Shown here in pieces: positions 1-8,535 of a stretch of 64,000 nt of DNA. The notes under the pieces are model-generated. The model searched no databases and was not told where the DNA came from. It saw only the letters and a program-made list of their open reading frames with translations. Origin of the DNA: Bacteroidales bacterium UBA6248 (lineage in GTDB: Bacteria > Bacteroidota > Bacteroidia > Bacteroidales > Lentimicrobiaceae); NCBI GenBank assembly GCA_002441345.1, contig DJVU01000006.1:122329-186328 (forward strand). Reading direction: 5' to 3'. The position numbers and the translations under genes are program-made. Every line of letters starts with the position of its first letter. Within the stretch, counting starts at the first letter, position 1.

Positions 1-593
1 AGGTGGTTGGTAGGCTCGTCGAGGAGCAGAATGTCGGGTTCCTGAAGCAGAAGCCGGCATAAAGCTACCCTGCGCCGTTCACCACCTGAAAGCGTTTTAA
101 CGTTTTGATCCGGTTCGGGACAACGAAGGGCATCCATGGCCCTTTCGAGTTTGGTATCCAGCTCCCAGGCATCGTGCTGATCGAGAAGTTCGGTAAGTCT
201 TCCCTGCTCTTCTATAAGCGCATTCATTTCGTCATCGCTCATAGGCCCGGCAAAGCGGTTATTAACTTCTTCGTAAGCTTTCAGAAGTCCGACCGTTTCA
301 GCAACACCCTCTTCCACGATCTCCCTTACGGTTTTACTGTTGTCGAGTTCAGGCTCCTGCATCAGTATACCGACGGAGTACCCCGGTGAATATACCACTT
401 CTCCGGTATAGCTTTTATCAAGCCCGGCGATGATTTTTAGCAGACTTGACTTACCGGATCCGTTGAGACCGATGATGCCAATCTTGGCACCGTAGAAGAA
501 AGAAAGGTAGATATCCTTAAGAATCTGACGGTTGGGAGGAATTACTTTTCCAACCCCTACCATGGAGAAAATGATCTTTTTATCGTCTGACAT
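1..593 (-). CDS. ettA: Energy-dependent translational throttle protein EttA (ABC-F ATPase), partial
   Basis: N-terminal about 198 residues of an ABC-F protein; the gene runs off the left edge, so the C-terminal part is missing. The ATG at 593 opens the frame. Visible are a Walker A motif (GLNGSGKSS, about residues 43-51), an ABC signature (LSGGERRRVAL) and a Walker B with DEPTNHL at the very edge. The opening residues, with a KVIPPNRQILKD stretch, match the EttA subfamily closely. EttA proteins bind the ribosomal E site and gate elongation according to ATP/ADP levels (family knowledge). There are no membrane segments, as expected for ABC-F. A TAAGTTTG -7 element lies about 20 bp upstream. Confidence 0.93.
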   Translation of the reverse strand, partial: MSDDKKIIFSMVGVGKVIPPNRQILKDIYLSFFYGAKIGIIGLNGSGKSSLLKIIAGLDKSYTGEVVYSPGYSVGILMQEPELDNSKTVREIVEEGVAETVGLLKAYEEVNNRFAGPMSDDEMNALIEEQGRLTELLDQHDAWELDTKLERAMDALRCPEPDQNVKTLSGGERRRVALCRLLLQEPDILLLDEPTNH

Positions 594-614
594 ACGAATG
601 GTATTGAGTTTCGG

Positions 615-622
615 CAAACTTA
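615..622 (-). promoter_or_regulatory. Bacteroidota -7 promoter element for ettA
   Basis: TAAGTTTG on the minus strand matches the Bacteroidota -7 consensus TAnnTTTG and ends 21 bp before the ettA ATG. I see no good -33 TTTG at the usual 19-21 bp spacing. Confidence 0.4.
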
Positions 623-738
623 GGGATTTTTTGCCACATTCAGCCGCTGCGGCAGGTCGTGTTGCCGCCATTATATTCCTACATGCATGCACCGATATGA
701 CAATGCTGAAATTTGGGAGTCAGAGAGTTATGATGTAC

Positions 739-2913
739 TCACGACTCGTTGCCGGCCGTTGCGGGCTTGTGCTGCAATACAATGGTAAATGTGCTGCCCA
801 TTCCCGGTTCGCTTTCAACCGATATGCTGCCTTTATTAAGACTCATGAAGTCGTGGCAAAGTGTAAGTCCGAGCCCGGTGCCCCGTTCTCCCATTGTTCC
901 GGCCCTTTGTACTTTAGGATCGAGTGTAAAAAGATGTTGTCTGATTTCGGAAGGTATCCCGTTACCTGAATCTTTTACCGAGATTCGTACCGAGTTTTTG
1001 TTTTGTGTTGCATTCAGGTGAATGTTGCCTTCGGGAGGGCTGAATTTTACTGCATTTGAAATCAGGTTACGGATTACAGCCATGATCATATCGGGATCGG
1101 CATAGGCTTGCATCTGTTCCGGAAGGTCGTAGGTTAACTGCAGTTTTTTGTTCTGTATCTGTGGCTCGAACACCGGAAGAGTATTCAGTACAGTGTCTCT
1201 GACATTAAAGACCTTAAACACGGCCCTGGCACCACCGCTTTGCGCACGCCCCCATTCAAGAAGATTTTCGATCAGCCTGAACGTGTCAACGGAAACCTTA
1301 TGAATGCTGTGGGCGGCTTCACGGCGCTGTTTTTCGTCCAGATTCTCGTATTCATAGCTCAGCAGTTCCGAAAAGCCGAGAATTGACTGAAACGGCGACT
1401 TAAGATCGTGCGCAACAATACTGAAGAATTTATTCTTGGTTTCGTTCAGCTTATACTGTTGTTTGTATAACAATGCCAGCTCTTCTTTTTGTCTTACGAT
1501 TTGCTCATTCTGAGTGGCCAGCAGTTTGTTTTTTCGCTTTTTCGACTGATATAGCGACAGCAGGAACAGGGCCGAGGCAATAATGATTACCGATATAATT
1601 ATCAGTAGGTTGCGAATTGTTTGCTGACGTTTCAATGCCAGTTGACTGTATATATTTTGTTGTCTGAGCAGCTGATTGTCTTTCTCGGTACGTTCCGATT
1701 CAAAGCTGACTCTGAGTCGGTTAAGGCGTTCATTGCTTTCCCTGTCGTAAGAACTGTCGGCAACCCGGCTGAATTTAAGCATGTAATTGTATGCCTTATC
1801 CGTATCTCCTTTCAGGTTCCACGATTCGGCCAGTCCACGATACAGATTACCAAGAAGGGACAGCGATCCTGTTTTTTCTGCAAAAGTGAGGGCTTCGTTG
1901 TACAGAGGTATGGCTTCATCCGGCTTTTGCTGCAGGTTGCGCAACCCGGCAAGCCCCTGAAGTACCGTAGTATGTGTGAATCCTTCTTTTTTTGCACTTG
2001 AAATTCTGTAGGCTTCCTGGAAGTAGATAGCCGCCTGATCGGTGTTTCCCTGATCAAGGTATATGTTGCCCGTATTTACCAGACTATAAATAATACCTGC
2101 CCTGTCGTTGATTTTACGCGAAAGCTCAAGGGCCAGCCGGTTGAATTCTATGGCCTTGTCCGGTATTTCCATTCCCTGATAAACCAGGCCGATGTTGTTG
2201 TAGCTCGTTGAGAGGCTTGGAAGATTTTTTAATTTTTTATTGATTTCAAGGGCTTTGCTGTAATAGCTCAATGCCGTCTGGTAGTCTTTCAGGCTCAGGT
2301 AGATATTGCCAATGTTATTGTAGGATTTTGAAAGCCCGGAGCTGTCCCCCGAACGTTCGTGCAGGCGCAGTGCCTGACTCAGGTAATCAAGGGCTTTGTC
2401 GTAACGGCCGAGTGTATAGTATACGTTTCCGATATTGGTAATCGTTAGTGCCAGGTATTTTTCACGGTTTTCATCGGTAAAGATTTCCGAGGCTTCATTA
2501 TACCGTTTGAGTGCACCGCTGTAATCGCCCTGTGACTCGCGGATCAGACCGGTGTTGTTGAGAACGGAGGCTATGCCAATCCTGTCTTTCTCTTCTCTGT
2601 ATATGGTCAGGGCTTGTTCATAATATTCCATAGCCTGGCGTTCATTGCCAAGGTTGTAATGCGCAGCTCCGAGGATTTTGAATATTCTTGCTCTTGCAGC
2701 CTTGTCGGATGGTTTCGATAATTCATTTAATAATTCCGTGGCAAGAGTTACAGCTTTTTCCGGCAAATGATCGGCAAGTCGCGCGGCTTCCGCCAGCCTG
2801 GATTCCATTTCAGACGACAGTCTGGAAGCTGACGCCATTCCCTGAATACTGATAAACATCCCGGTAAGGGAGAAAAGTATGATTAGAATAACGTAAAACC
2901 TTCTGTCTGGCAT
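739..2913 (-). CDS. TPR-repeat sensor histidine kinase
   Basis: A 724-residue membrane sensor kinase using the ATG at 2913. A longer frame back to 3027 adds 38 residues ahead of an obvious signal-anchor (YVILIILFSLTGMF), so I chose the shorter start. After the signal segment come about eight tetratricopeptide repeats (about residues 60-400), presumably periplasmic. Next are a transmembrane helix (about 434-456), a coiled-coil linker, a HisKA domain with phospho-acceptor His502 in the motif VAHDLKSPF, and an HATPase domain with N box (NLISNAVKFSP), G1 (DSGNGIP) and G2 (GTGLGL). All catalytic motifs are intact. No response regulator is adjacent, so it is an orphan kinase here. TPR-kinases of this design are common in Bacteroidota; ligand and partner are unknown. 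Confidence 0.9.
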   Translation of the reverse strand: MPDRRFYVILIILFSLTGMFISIQGMASASRLSSEMESRLAEAARLADHLPEKAVTLATELLNELSKPSDKAARARIFKILGAAHYNLGNERQAMEYYEQALTIYREEKDRIGIASVLNNTGLIRESQGDYSGALKRYNEASEIFTDENREKYLALTITNIGNVYYTLGRYDKALDYLSQALRLHERSGDSSGLSKSYNNIGNIYLSLKDYQTALSYYSKALEINKKLKNLPSLSTSYNNIGLVYQGMEIPDKAIEFNRLALELSRKINDRAGIIYSLVNTGNIYLDQGNTDQAAIYFQEAYRISSAKKEGFTHTTVLQGLAGLRNLQQKPDEAIPLYNEALTFAEKTGSLSLLGNLYRGLAESWNLKGDTDKAYNYMLKFSRVADSSYDRESNERLNRLRVSFESERTEKDNQLLRQQNIYSQLALKRQQTIRNLLIIISVIIIASALFLLSLYQSKKRKNKLLATQNEQIVRQKEELALLYKQQYKLNETKNKFFSIVAHDLKSPFQSILGFSELLSYEYENLDEKQRREAAHSIHKVSVDTFRLIENLLEWGRAQSGGARAVFKVFNVRDTVLNTLPVFEPQIQNKKLQLTYDLPEQMQAYADPDMIMAVIRNLISNAVKFSPPEGNIHLNATQNKNSVRISVKDSGNGIPSEIRQHLFTLDPKVQRAGTMGERGTGLGLTLCHDFMSLNKGSISVESEPGMGSTFTIVLQHKPATAGNES

Positions 2914-3105
2914 ATGATTGAGCAGTATATCAATTAATTTGCGGGAATGCTTATTGTAACGGCCCGGACTGAAAAAAAACTGAACCTTCAGGGCATAAGT
3001 CCGGATTGTTATCGGGCAGAGTCGCAATTTTTATAACGTTTTGCCGGTAATTCTGGTGCCTCTTCATGTTAAAAGGGTACACTGCATTGATTTACAAGGC
3101 TTCAA

Positions 3106-4263
3106 TTATTTTAAAACTTCCAGCAGTCCTCTTGTGGCTCCGCTCCAGCTGTAGTTCTTGTGTACAAAGTCATATCCGGATGCTGCTACACACCTTCTTT
3201 TTTCTTTGTCTTTCAGCAGGTCGATGGCATGCCGGGCAACTTCTTCTGCCGAGTCGCCAATCAGGATTTCACTGCCGGGTTTGGCTTTAAGAGCATAATT
3301 GCACAGAGAGGATGTTATGCACGGAAGTTTCATCGACATGGCTTCAAGCAATTTGTTCTGCAAACCGGTGCCAATTTGCATGGGTGCCAGAAATACGGAT
3401 GCGCCTGCATAACATTCCCGGATATCGTCGACCCATCCCGTTACCGTAACATGTTTCGAGGCCAGGTTTCTGACTTTCGGGGAAGGCGTTGCTCCGGCAA
3501 GCATCAGCCGCACTCCCGGCAACTCGCGGTGTATAATTGGCAGAATTTTTACAGCCAGGTATTCAGCGCAATTGATGTTTGGAGGATAGCCCATGTTTCC
3601 GGTGAAAATCAGCTCATGCGTCACAGGCTTGTCCATGGGTTTGAAGAACTCATGATCCACTCCGTTCGGGACAATAAGGATTTTCTCCCTTTCGGGATGG
3701 GGAATGAAATCGCGGTCTGATTCCGATATAATCGTCTTATTGTCGAAACGGTTGAAAACGAAGGATTCGAACCGCAACAAGCGCCGGTATTCAAGTCTTA
3801 AAAGTTGTTTCATAACCGGCCCGGCCAGCGGAATCCGGCGTTCAATGCCCTTGGAAAAGACATCCTGAAAGTCGATGGTTTTCGGAGTGGATTCATCAAT
3901 TGCATAAAGCGCCGTTCGCAGCAGCTGGCAATAGATGTGACCCGGCTTTTCGTCCCTGATTACCTGTCTTATCTTTTTACGTGCTTTAGCAGAGAAATAA
4001 TAACCTGCCTGAAACGGCCAGCCACTGAATAGTGCCCGGAAGAGATTCCAAACAACCTGAATCTTCCCCTGCCTGATAACATGAATTTCCGAACAGTAAG
4101 GTTTTACTTCGTCAAACTGCTTCCGGCTGACGGGTTGGTGACTTATGGCACAAAGGATAATCCGGTGCTGTTCCGACAGTATTCTGAGCTGATGGAAAGC
4201 TCTCAGTTTGTCGCCCTTTTCCGTAGGGTATGGAAACCGCGGTAGAATCACAAGTAGTTTCAT
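3106..4263 (-). CDS. Glycosyltransferase family 4 (sugar transferase, Stp1-like)
   Basis: A 385-residue GT-B fold glycosyltransferase. The N-terminus MKLLVILPRFPYPTEKGDK with a following R-x-F-H-Q-L pattern is typical of GT4 proteins resembling the exosortase-associated sugar transferases. The C-terminal half has the nucleotide-sugar-binding Rossmann region (LIFTGNMGYPPN, about residue 219) and the acidic GTGLQNKLLEAMSMKLP segment that corresponds to the GT4 E-x7-E motif. It probably adds a sugar to a lipid-linked or surface glycan at the inner face of the membrane; donor and acceptor cannot be inferred. It sits 185 bp downstream of another GT4 gene on the same strand, suggesting a shared glycan pathway. 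No exosortase is in view. Confidence 0.85.
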   Translation of the reverse strand: MKLLVILPRFPYPTEKGDKLRAFHQLRILSEQHRIILCAISHQPVSRKQFDEVKPYCSEIHVIRQGKIQVVWNLFRALFSGWPFQAGYYFSAKARKKIRQVIRDEKPGHIYCQLLRTALYAIDESTPKTIDFQDVFSKGIERRIPLAGPVMKQLLRLEYRRLLRFESFVFNRFDNKTIISESDRDFIPHPEREKILIVPNGVDHEFFKPMDKPVTHELIFTGNMGYPPNINCAEYLAVKILPIIHRELPGVRLMLAGATPSPKVRNLASKHVTVTGWVDDIRECYAGASVFLAPMQIGTGLQNKLLEAMSMKLPCITSSLCNYALKAKPGSEILIGDSAEEVARHAIDLLKDKEKRRCVAASGYDFVHKNYSWSGATRGLLEVLK

Positions 4264-4447
4264 GCCATAAGTAAAGCCATCGGGCTCGCGTCAAAGAGTT
4301 ATTGAATGCAGGTTTACCCTGCCGGCATTTGCAGTCTCTCTGCCTGCATCCCGATGAGCCATGCTGATTTGCAGCGATGGTAAACTCTGATCGGCCAGGT
4401 TGAGGGCGGCAGCAGCCTCATGGCAAAGGTAATAAAATAGGATTAGC

Positions 4448-5644
4448 TTACAGCGCAGAATAGAATTCCGTGAGCCTCTTCATCAGTTCATTGTTATTGT
4501 GGCTCTTAACTACAAGTTCTCGGGCATTTCTGCCGATGGTGTCAACCAGTTGCCGGTTGCTCAGGCAGCGGTCGATGGCAGCGGAATATTCCTCCGCATT
4601 GCGGCAGATCAGAATATCCCTGCCATCCGTGTATTGTATTCCTTCTGCTCCTACCGGGGTGGTAAGTATGGTTTTTCCCTCCAGCATCCCTTCGATTATT
4701 TTAATCCGTATACCGCTGCCTGAGAAGAGGGGTACAATCATGATCCAGTTGTCTCTCATATAGGCCCCCGCATCTTCAACTTCACCGTCAACCACAAGGC
4801 CGGGGATTTTTAATTGCGCGATGCCCGGAGGCATTGCTCTGCCGGCAAGGCGGAATTCGAGTTCGGGATGCCGTGCATATACCCCTGGCCACACGTTTTC
4901 AATAAACCAGTTAATTCCTTCCAGGTTGGGCAGCCAGTTCATGGAGCCGAGATGAAAAAGCGTCAGTTTCTGCGGCAAAGGGTGTACCGCTTCGTCTTTG
5001 TTGCCTGGATTAATTCCAAAAGGGATATCGGTTACCGGTAAACCGGGAGTTTGCATGCGGAACCAGTCCGCATCGTGTCCGGTTATGGCTGCTATGCCAT
5101 CAACGGATTGCAGGGTGGAAAGCTCGTATTCCCTCAGCGTGCGGGCAAGATGCCGCAGGTAAAACTTTTTCAGCGGATTGCGGCTTCCCGACGCCATCCT
5201 CTCCCAGATCAGATGTTCTATGTTATGCGCTCTCAGCACCAGACGGGCTTTCGAAAGGGATCGTATGAGGGAGATATAGGGTGTTGTAAAAAGTGTTTCG
5301 AACTGAATGATGTCGAACGTTTCTGCTTTTAATGTTTGCTCCAGTATTTCGGAAAATCCTTTGGTAATAAAACGGGCAACGTGGTACGAGCGGTTGGAGA
5401 GCATACATTTCAGTGCCGGAAATGGGCGGATACGCAGATCGATATCAACCAGTTGTATTTTTGTCTTTGCCCGGTAATCTTCCGGAATGGAAGCAGGATC
5501 AACGCTGTATTTGTTGCTGTTGATGGCAATTATCCGTACCGTGTGCCCGGCAGCCATCAGTCCTTCTGCCATGGCATTCATGGCTATAGGTCCTCCTTCT
5601 TTCGGAGGCCATGGCGATTTATTACAGAGCAACAGGATTTTCAT
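4448..5644 (-). CDS. Glycosyltransferase family 4
   Basis: A 398-residue GT4 glycosyltransferase. The N-terminus (ILLLCNKSPWPPKEGGPIAMN) has the usual glycine-rich acceptor-side loop. The C-terminal domain includes LTLFHLGSMNWLPN and SGSGIRIKIIEGMLEGKT, the latter in the position of the GT4 donor-binding E-x7-E motif. The ATG at 5644 lies only 27 bp after the lptF stop codon, so the two are probably co-transcribed, which fits a role in an envelope glycan. Donor and acceptor sugars are unknown. It shares domain architecture with the GT4 gene downstream but is clearly diverged from it, so the pair is not a recent duplication. Confidence 0.87.
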   Translation of the reverse strand: MKILLLCNKSPWPPKEGGPIAMNAMAEGLMAAGHTVRIIAINSNKYSVDPASIPEDYRAKTKIQLVDIDLRIRPFPALKCMLSNRSYHVARFITKGFSEILEQTLKAETFDIIQFETLFTTPYISLIRSLSKARLVLRAHNIEHLIWERMASGSRNPLKKFYLRHLARTLREYELSTLQSVDGIAAITGHDADWFRMQTPGLPVTDIPFGINPGNKDEAVHPLPQKLTLFHLGSMNWLPNLEGINWFIENVWPGVYARHPELEFRLAGRAMPPGIAQLKIPGLVVDGEVEDAGAYMRDNWIMIVPLFSGSGIRIKIIEGMLEGKTILTTPVGAEGIQYTDGRDILICRNAEEYSAAIDRCLSNRQLVDTIGRNARELVVKSHNNNELMKRLTEFYSAL

Positions 5645-5671
5645 ATCCGCAAGCGAGTTAGGTTGTTTTCC

Positions 5672-7102
5672 TTACCGGGATTTTTTACTGAAAAGGGTAA
5701 ACAGGAATTTTTTCCACGAGTCAGGGTCAAACAGGGGTGAGTCTGTTGTTGCTTTCAGCGTCAGCAGGATTCCGAGAGGCAGCAATACTACCGATGAAAG
5801 CCACATCCCCAGAAAGGGATCCATTGTACCTGCCTTAACCGATTTTTCACCAGTCATCGAGATTACGTGATATATAACGAAAAATACCACCGATATTACC
5901 AGCGGAAGGCCCAGCCCGCCTTTACGGATGATGGCACCGAGGGGTGCTCCGATGAAAAACAGTACCAGGCATGCAATCGAAAGGGTAAATTTCCGGTGCC
6001 ATTCCACCTGGTGCTTTCGAAGCAGTACATTACGGGCATCCATGTCGGCTCTGTTGAATTCTACATTACTTCGTGTATTACGGGCGGAGTTCATCGCCAT
6101 ATCGTATACCTGCAGCATTTCTGCTTTTGTCAGGCTGTCGCATGCAGGGATATTGGATATCTGCCGAATGGTATCGGGAAGGTTGGCGAAATGAACCGAA
6201 TCAAGCTGATTGTGATAGAAATAGCTCATTTCCGTTGAACGAAGCAGTCCGGTGGTTCTCACCTGGTTTTCCTTTCGCAGCGAATCTCCGGCTTTACCGA
6301 GCTGATCAAGGTTGAGCATCTGGTAATGGTTGCGGAACAATTCCTCGTCGGTCCGCATCATTTTAAAATCAGAAAGGTCGAAAAGCCGGTATTGTTCTGA
6401 GAAGTAAGTCCGTTGAAACGGTCGTTTCGTTTCGTTTCGCTTATCCGTTTTTTCGTCGTAATTATATCCGTCGAACAGTGTAAGTTCCAGGGTTGCACCA
6501 TCTTCGCTCTGAATCATTTTTCCCCATTCCGCAAGAGTTACGGTTGTGTTGCCCATACGGGAGGAGTGGTCATAAATCATTATATCGCGAATGGTAATGC
6601 CGTCCTTGTCTTTTTTGCCGATACGCATCACATACCCTTCGATGCCGTCGTAAAAAATTCCTTCACGGATGTTTAAGGACAGCTTTTGCTGTCTTACGTC
6701 GTAAAGGATGCTTTTAAACTTCAGGTTGGCGACCGGAAGGATGTTGTTGGAAAAGAAAAAGGCGAAGATGCTGATGCCTACCGAAAGGATCACAAGGGGT
6801 TTCATGACCTTGCGCAGGGAAATTCCTGCCGATTTTATGGCAACCAACTCATACCGCTCCCCGAGATTGCCGAAGGTCATCAGCGAAGAGAGCAGGATGG
6901 CAAGCGGGAGAGCCAGGGGGACAAAGGTTGTGGATGCGTAGAACAGGAGTTCTCCGATAACCTGCCATTGCAGCCCTTTCCCAACAAGGTCGTCGATGTA
7001 TTTCCACAGGAACTGCATGACCAGAATAAACAGGGCAATGAAAAAAGTAAGGACGAGAGGCCCCAGATACGAACGGAGGATCAGCCGGTATAGTTTCTTC
7101 AC
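5672..7102 (-). CDS. LptF/LptG family lipopolysaccharide export permease
   Basis: A 476-residue YjgP/YjgQ-family permease. Three hydrophobic helices lie at the N-terminus (residues about 10-110) and three at the C-terminus (about 365-460), flanking a large periplasmic beta-rich domain, the classical LptF/G layout. These proteins form the membrane part of the LptB2FG ABC exporter that extracts lipopolysaccharide from the inner membrane. The partner LptB ATPase and the second permease are not in this window. It is longer than enterobacterial LptF/G (about 360 residues) because of an enlarged middle domain, which I believe is common in Bacteroidota. A -7 element (TAATTTTG) lies 17 bp upstream of the ATG. 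Confidence 0.9.
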   Translation of the reverse strand: MKKLYRLILRSYLGPLVLTFFIALFILVMQFLWKYIDDLVGKGLQWQVIGELLFYASTTFVPLALPLAILLSSLMTFGNLGERYELVAIKSAGISLRKVMKPLVILSVGISIFAFFFSNNILPVANLKFKSILYDVRQQKLSLNIREGIFYDGIEGYVMRIGKKDKDGITIRDIMIYDHSSRMGNTTVTLAEWGKMIQSEDGATLELTLFDGYNYDEKTDKRNETKRPFQRTYFSEQYRLFDLSDFKMMRTDEELFRNHYQMLNLDQLGKAGDSLRKENQVRTTGLLRSTEMSYFYHNQLDSVHFANLPDTIRQISNIPACDSLTKAEMLQVYDMAMNSARNTRSNVEFNRADMDARNVLLRKHQVEWHRKFTLSIACLVLFFIGAPLGAIIRKGGLGLPLVISVVFFVIYHVISMTGEKSVKAGTMDPFLGMWLSSVVLLPLGILLTLKATTDSPLFDPDSWKKFLFTLFSKKSR

Positions 7103-7119
7103 CTGATTGCAGTTTCGTG

Positions 7120-7127
7120 CAAAATTA
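7120..7127 (-). promoter_or_regulatory. -7 promoter element for the lptF operon
   Basis: Minus-strand TAATTTTG fits TAnnTTTG and ends 17 bp before the lptF ATG. No convincing -33 box at 19-21 bp. It is divergent from the plus-strand element at 7210-7217. Confidence 0.4.
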
Positions 7128-7209
7128 GCGATTTGCGGTCAACAATTTTCGTTTGGCCGGCGAAATCGGACAGGTTTTACTTTTATCGGGGCAAAACGGC
7201 GAAACTCCT

Positions 7210-7217
7210 TACCTTTG
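7210..7217 (+). promoter_or_regulatory. -7 promoter element for the GNAT-like gene
   Basis: TACCTTTG fits TAnnTTTG and ends 29 bp before the ATG at 7247, supporting that start over one further upstream. No clear -33 partner. Confidence 0.45.
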
Positions 7218-7246
7218 CATTTCGTGTAAACGGAAAATACCGGCAT

Positions 7247-8440
7247 ATGTATCTGAAAGAAGTTACCGACAAGCGTTCAGCACGGACATTCCTGAATGTA
7301 GCCCGTGATTTGTATCTCAACGATCCGAACTGGGTGTGTCCGCCCGATAATATGGTAGAAGGTATTTTCAATCCGGAAGTCAATGTTTTCTGGAGCCACG
7401 GAGAAGCCGTACGCTGGATTTTGTACAACAACAACCATAAAGCTATCGGACGGGTTGCCGCTTTTATCAATCGTAAAAAGGCCTATAACTTTTCGCAACC
7501 AACCGGCGGGATGGGTTTTTTTGAGTGTATTGACGATAAAAAGGCTGCCTTTCTGCTGTTTGATACCTGCAAGGCATGGCTGAAAGACAGAGGTATGGAA
7601 GCCATGGACGGCCCGGTAAATTTTGGTGAGAACGATAATTTCTGGGGATTGCTTGTAGAAGGTTTTATGCCTCCAAGCTTCGGGATGAACTACAATCCGC
7701 CTTATTACAAAGGATTTTTCGAGGATTACGGCTTCAGGCCTTACTTCGATCAGGTTACCAATCATCTGAACCTGCGAAAGCCTTTCCCGGAAAGGTTCTG
7801 GAAAATTGCCGACTGGGTCAGGCAAAAACCCGGATACAGCTTCAGGCATTTCAACTGGAAGGACAGCGGGAAGTTTATCGAAGATTTTAAAAGCATTTAC
7901 GACGATGCCTGGCAGTTTCATGAGAATTTTACTCCCATAGATCCCGATGACCTGCGGAAATCGCTCAATGAGCTGAAGCCCATCATGGACGAAGAGTTTA
8001 TCTGGTTTGCTTATGTGGATGAAAATCCCGCCGCTTTTCTGGTGATGATACCCGATGCCAATCAGATTTTCCGCTACCTGAACGGTAAGTTAAACTTTTG
8101 GGGCAAACTTAAATTCTGGTTCTACAGCAAACGCAACGTTTTCACCCGAACCCGCATTACCGTGATGGGAGTAAGGCCAAAATACCAGAAGTCGGGAATT
8201 GAATCAGCCATTTTCTGGCATATGGAGAAGGTAATGAACAAACGTCCCTGGTATTCAGAGGTCGAGCTGTCGTGGGTTGGTGATTTCAACCCCAAAATGA
8301 AGCAATTGCATGAGTCGGTTGGCTCTGATTTTGCAAAACGGCATATTACCTACCGCTACCTCTTTAATGCTCCCGGCGAAAGTCAGAAAGCTACCGTTAT
8401 TCCAATGGATACCCGGAATCAGACAAAAGAAGAAGAATAA
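7247..8440 (+). CDS. GNAT-like N-acetyltransferase-fold protein of unknown function
   Basis: A 397-residue soluble protein starting at MYLKEVTDK; an upstream in-frame ATG at 7133 lies before the putative promoter and is rejected. It resembles the large uncharacterised Bacteroidota family often labelled GNAT-like. The N-terminal half has a GRVAAFINR strand and a conserved aromatic-rich block around GPVNFGENDNFWGLL and MNYNPPYYKGFFEDYGF. The C-terminal half ends in an acetyltransferase-like segment (ITVMGVRPKYQKSGIESAIF, about residue 305) corresponding to the acetyl-CoA-binding motif, although the usual glycine loop is weak. Substrate unknown. It is followed 95 bp later by an M23 protein on the same strand. 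Confidence 0.75.
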   Translation: MYLKEVTDKRSARTFLNVARDLYLNDPNWVCPPDNMVEGIFNPEVNVFWSHGEAVRWILYNNNHKAIGRVAAFINRKKAYNFSQPTGGMGFFECIDDKKAAFLLFDTCKAWLKDRGMEAMDGPVNFGENDNFWGLLVEGFMPPSFGMNYNPPYYKGFFEDYGFRPYFDQVTNHLNLRKPFPERFWKIADWVRQKPGYSFRHFNWKDSGKFIEDFKSIYDDAWQFHENFTPIDPDDLRKSLNELKPIMDEEFIWFAYVDENPAAFLVMIPDANQIFRYLNGKLNFWGKLKFWFYSKRNVFTRTRITVMGVRPKYQKSGIESAIFWHMEKVMNKRPWYSEVELSWVGDFNPKMKQLHESVGSDFAKRHITYRYLFNAPGESQKATVIPMDTRNQTKEEE

Positions 8441-8535
8441 ACCGGACTTTACCCTGAATACGAATCTTCGGAAGGAAATTTTACCGGCATCAGGATAAGC
8501 AGGTAACCGTTAATCATCCGAAAAATACTGAATGA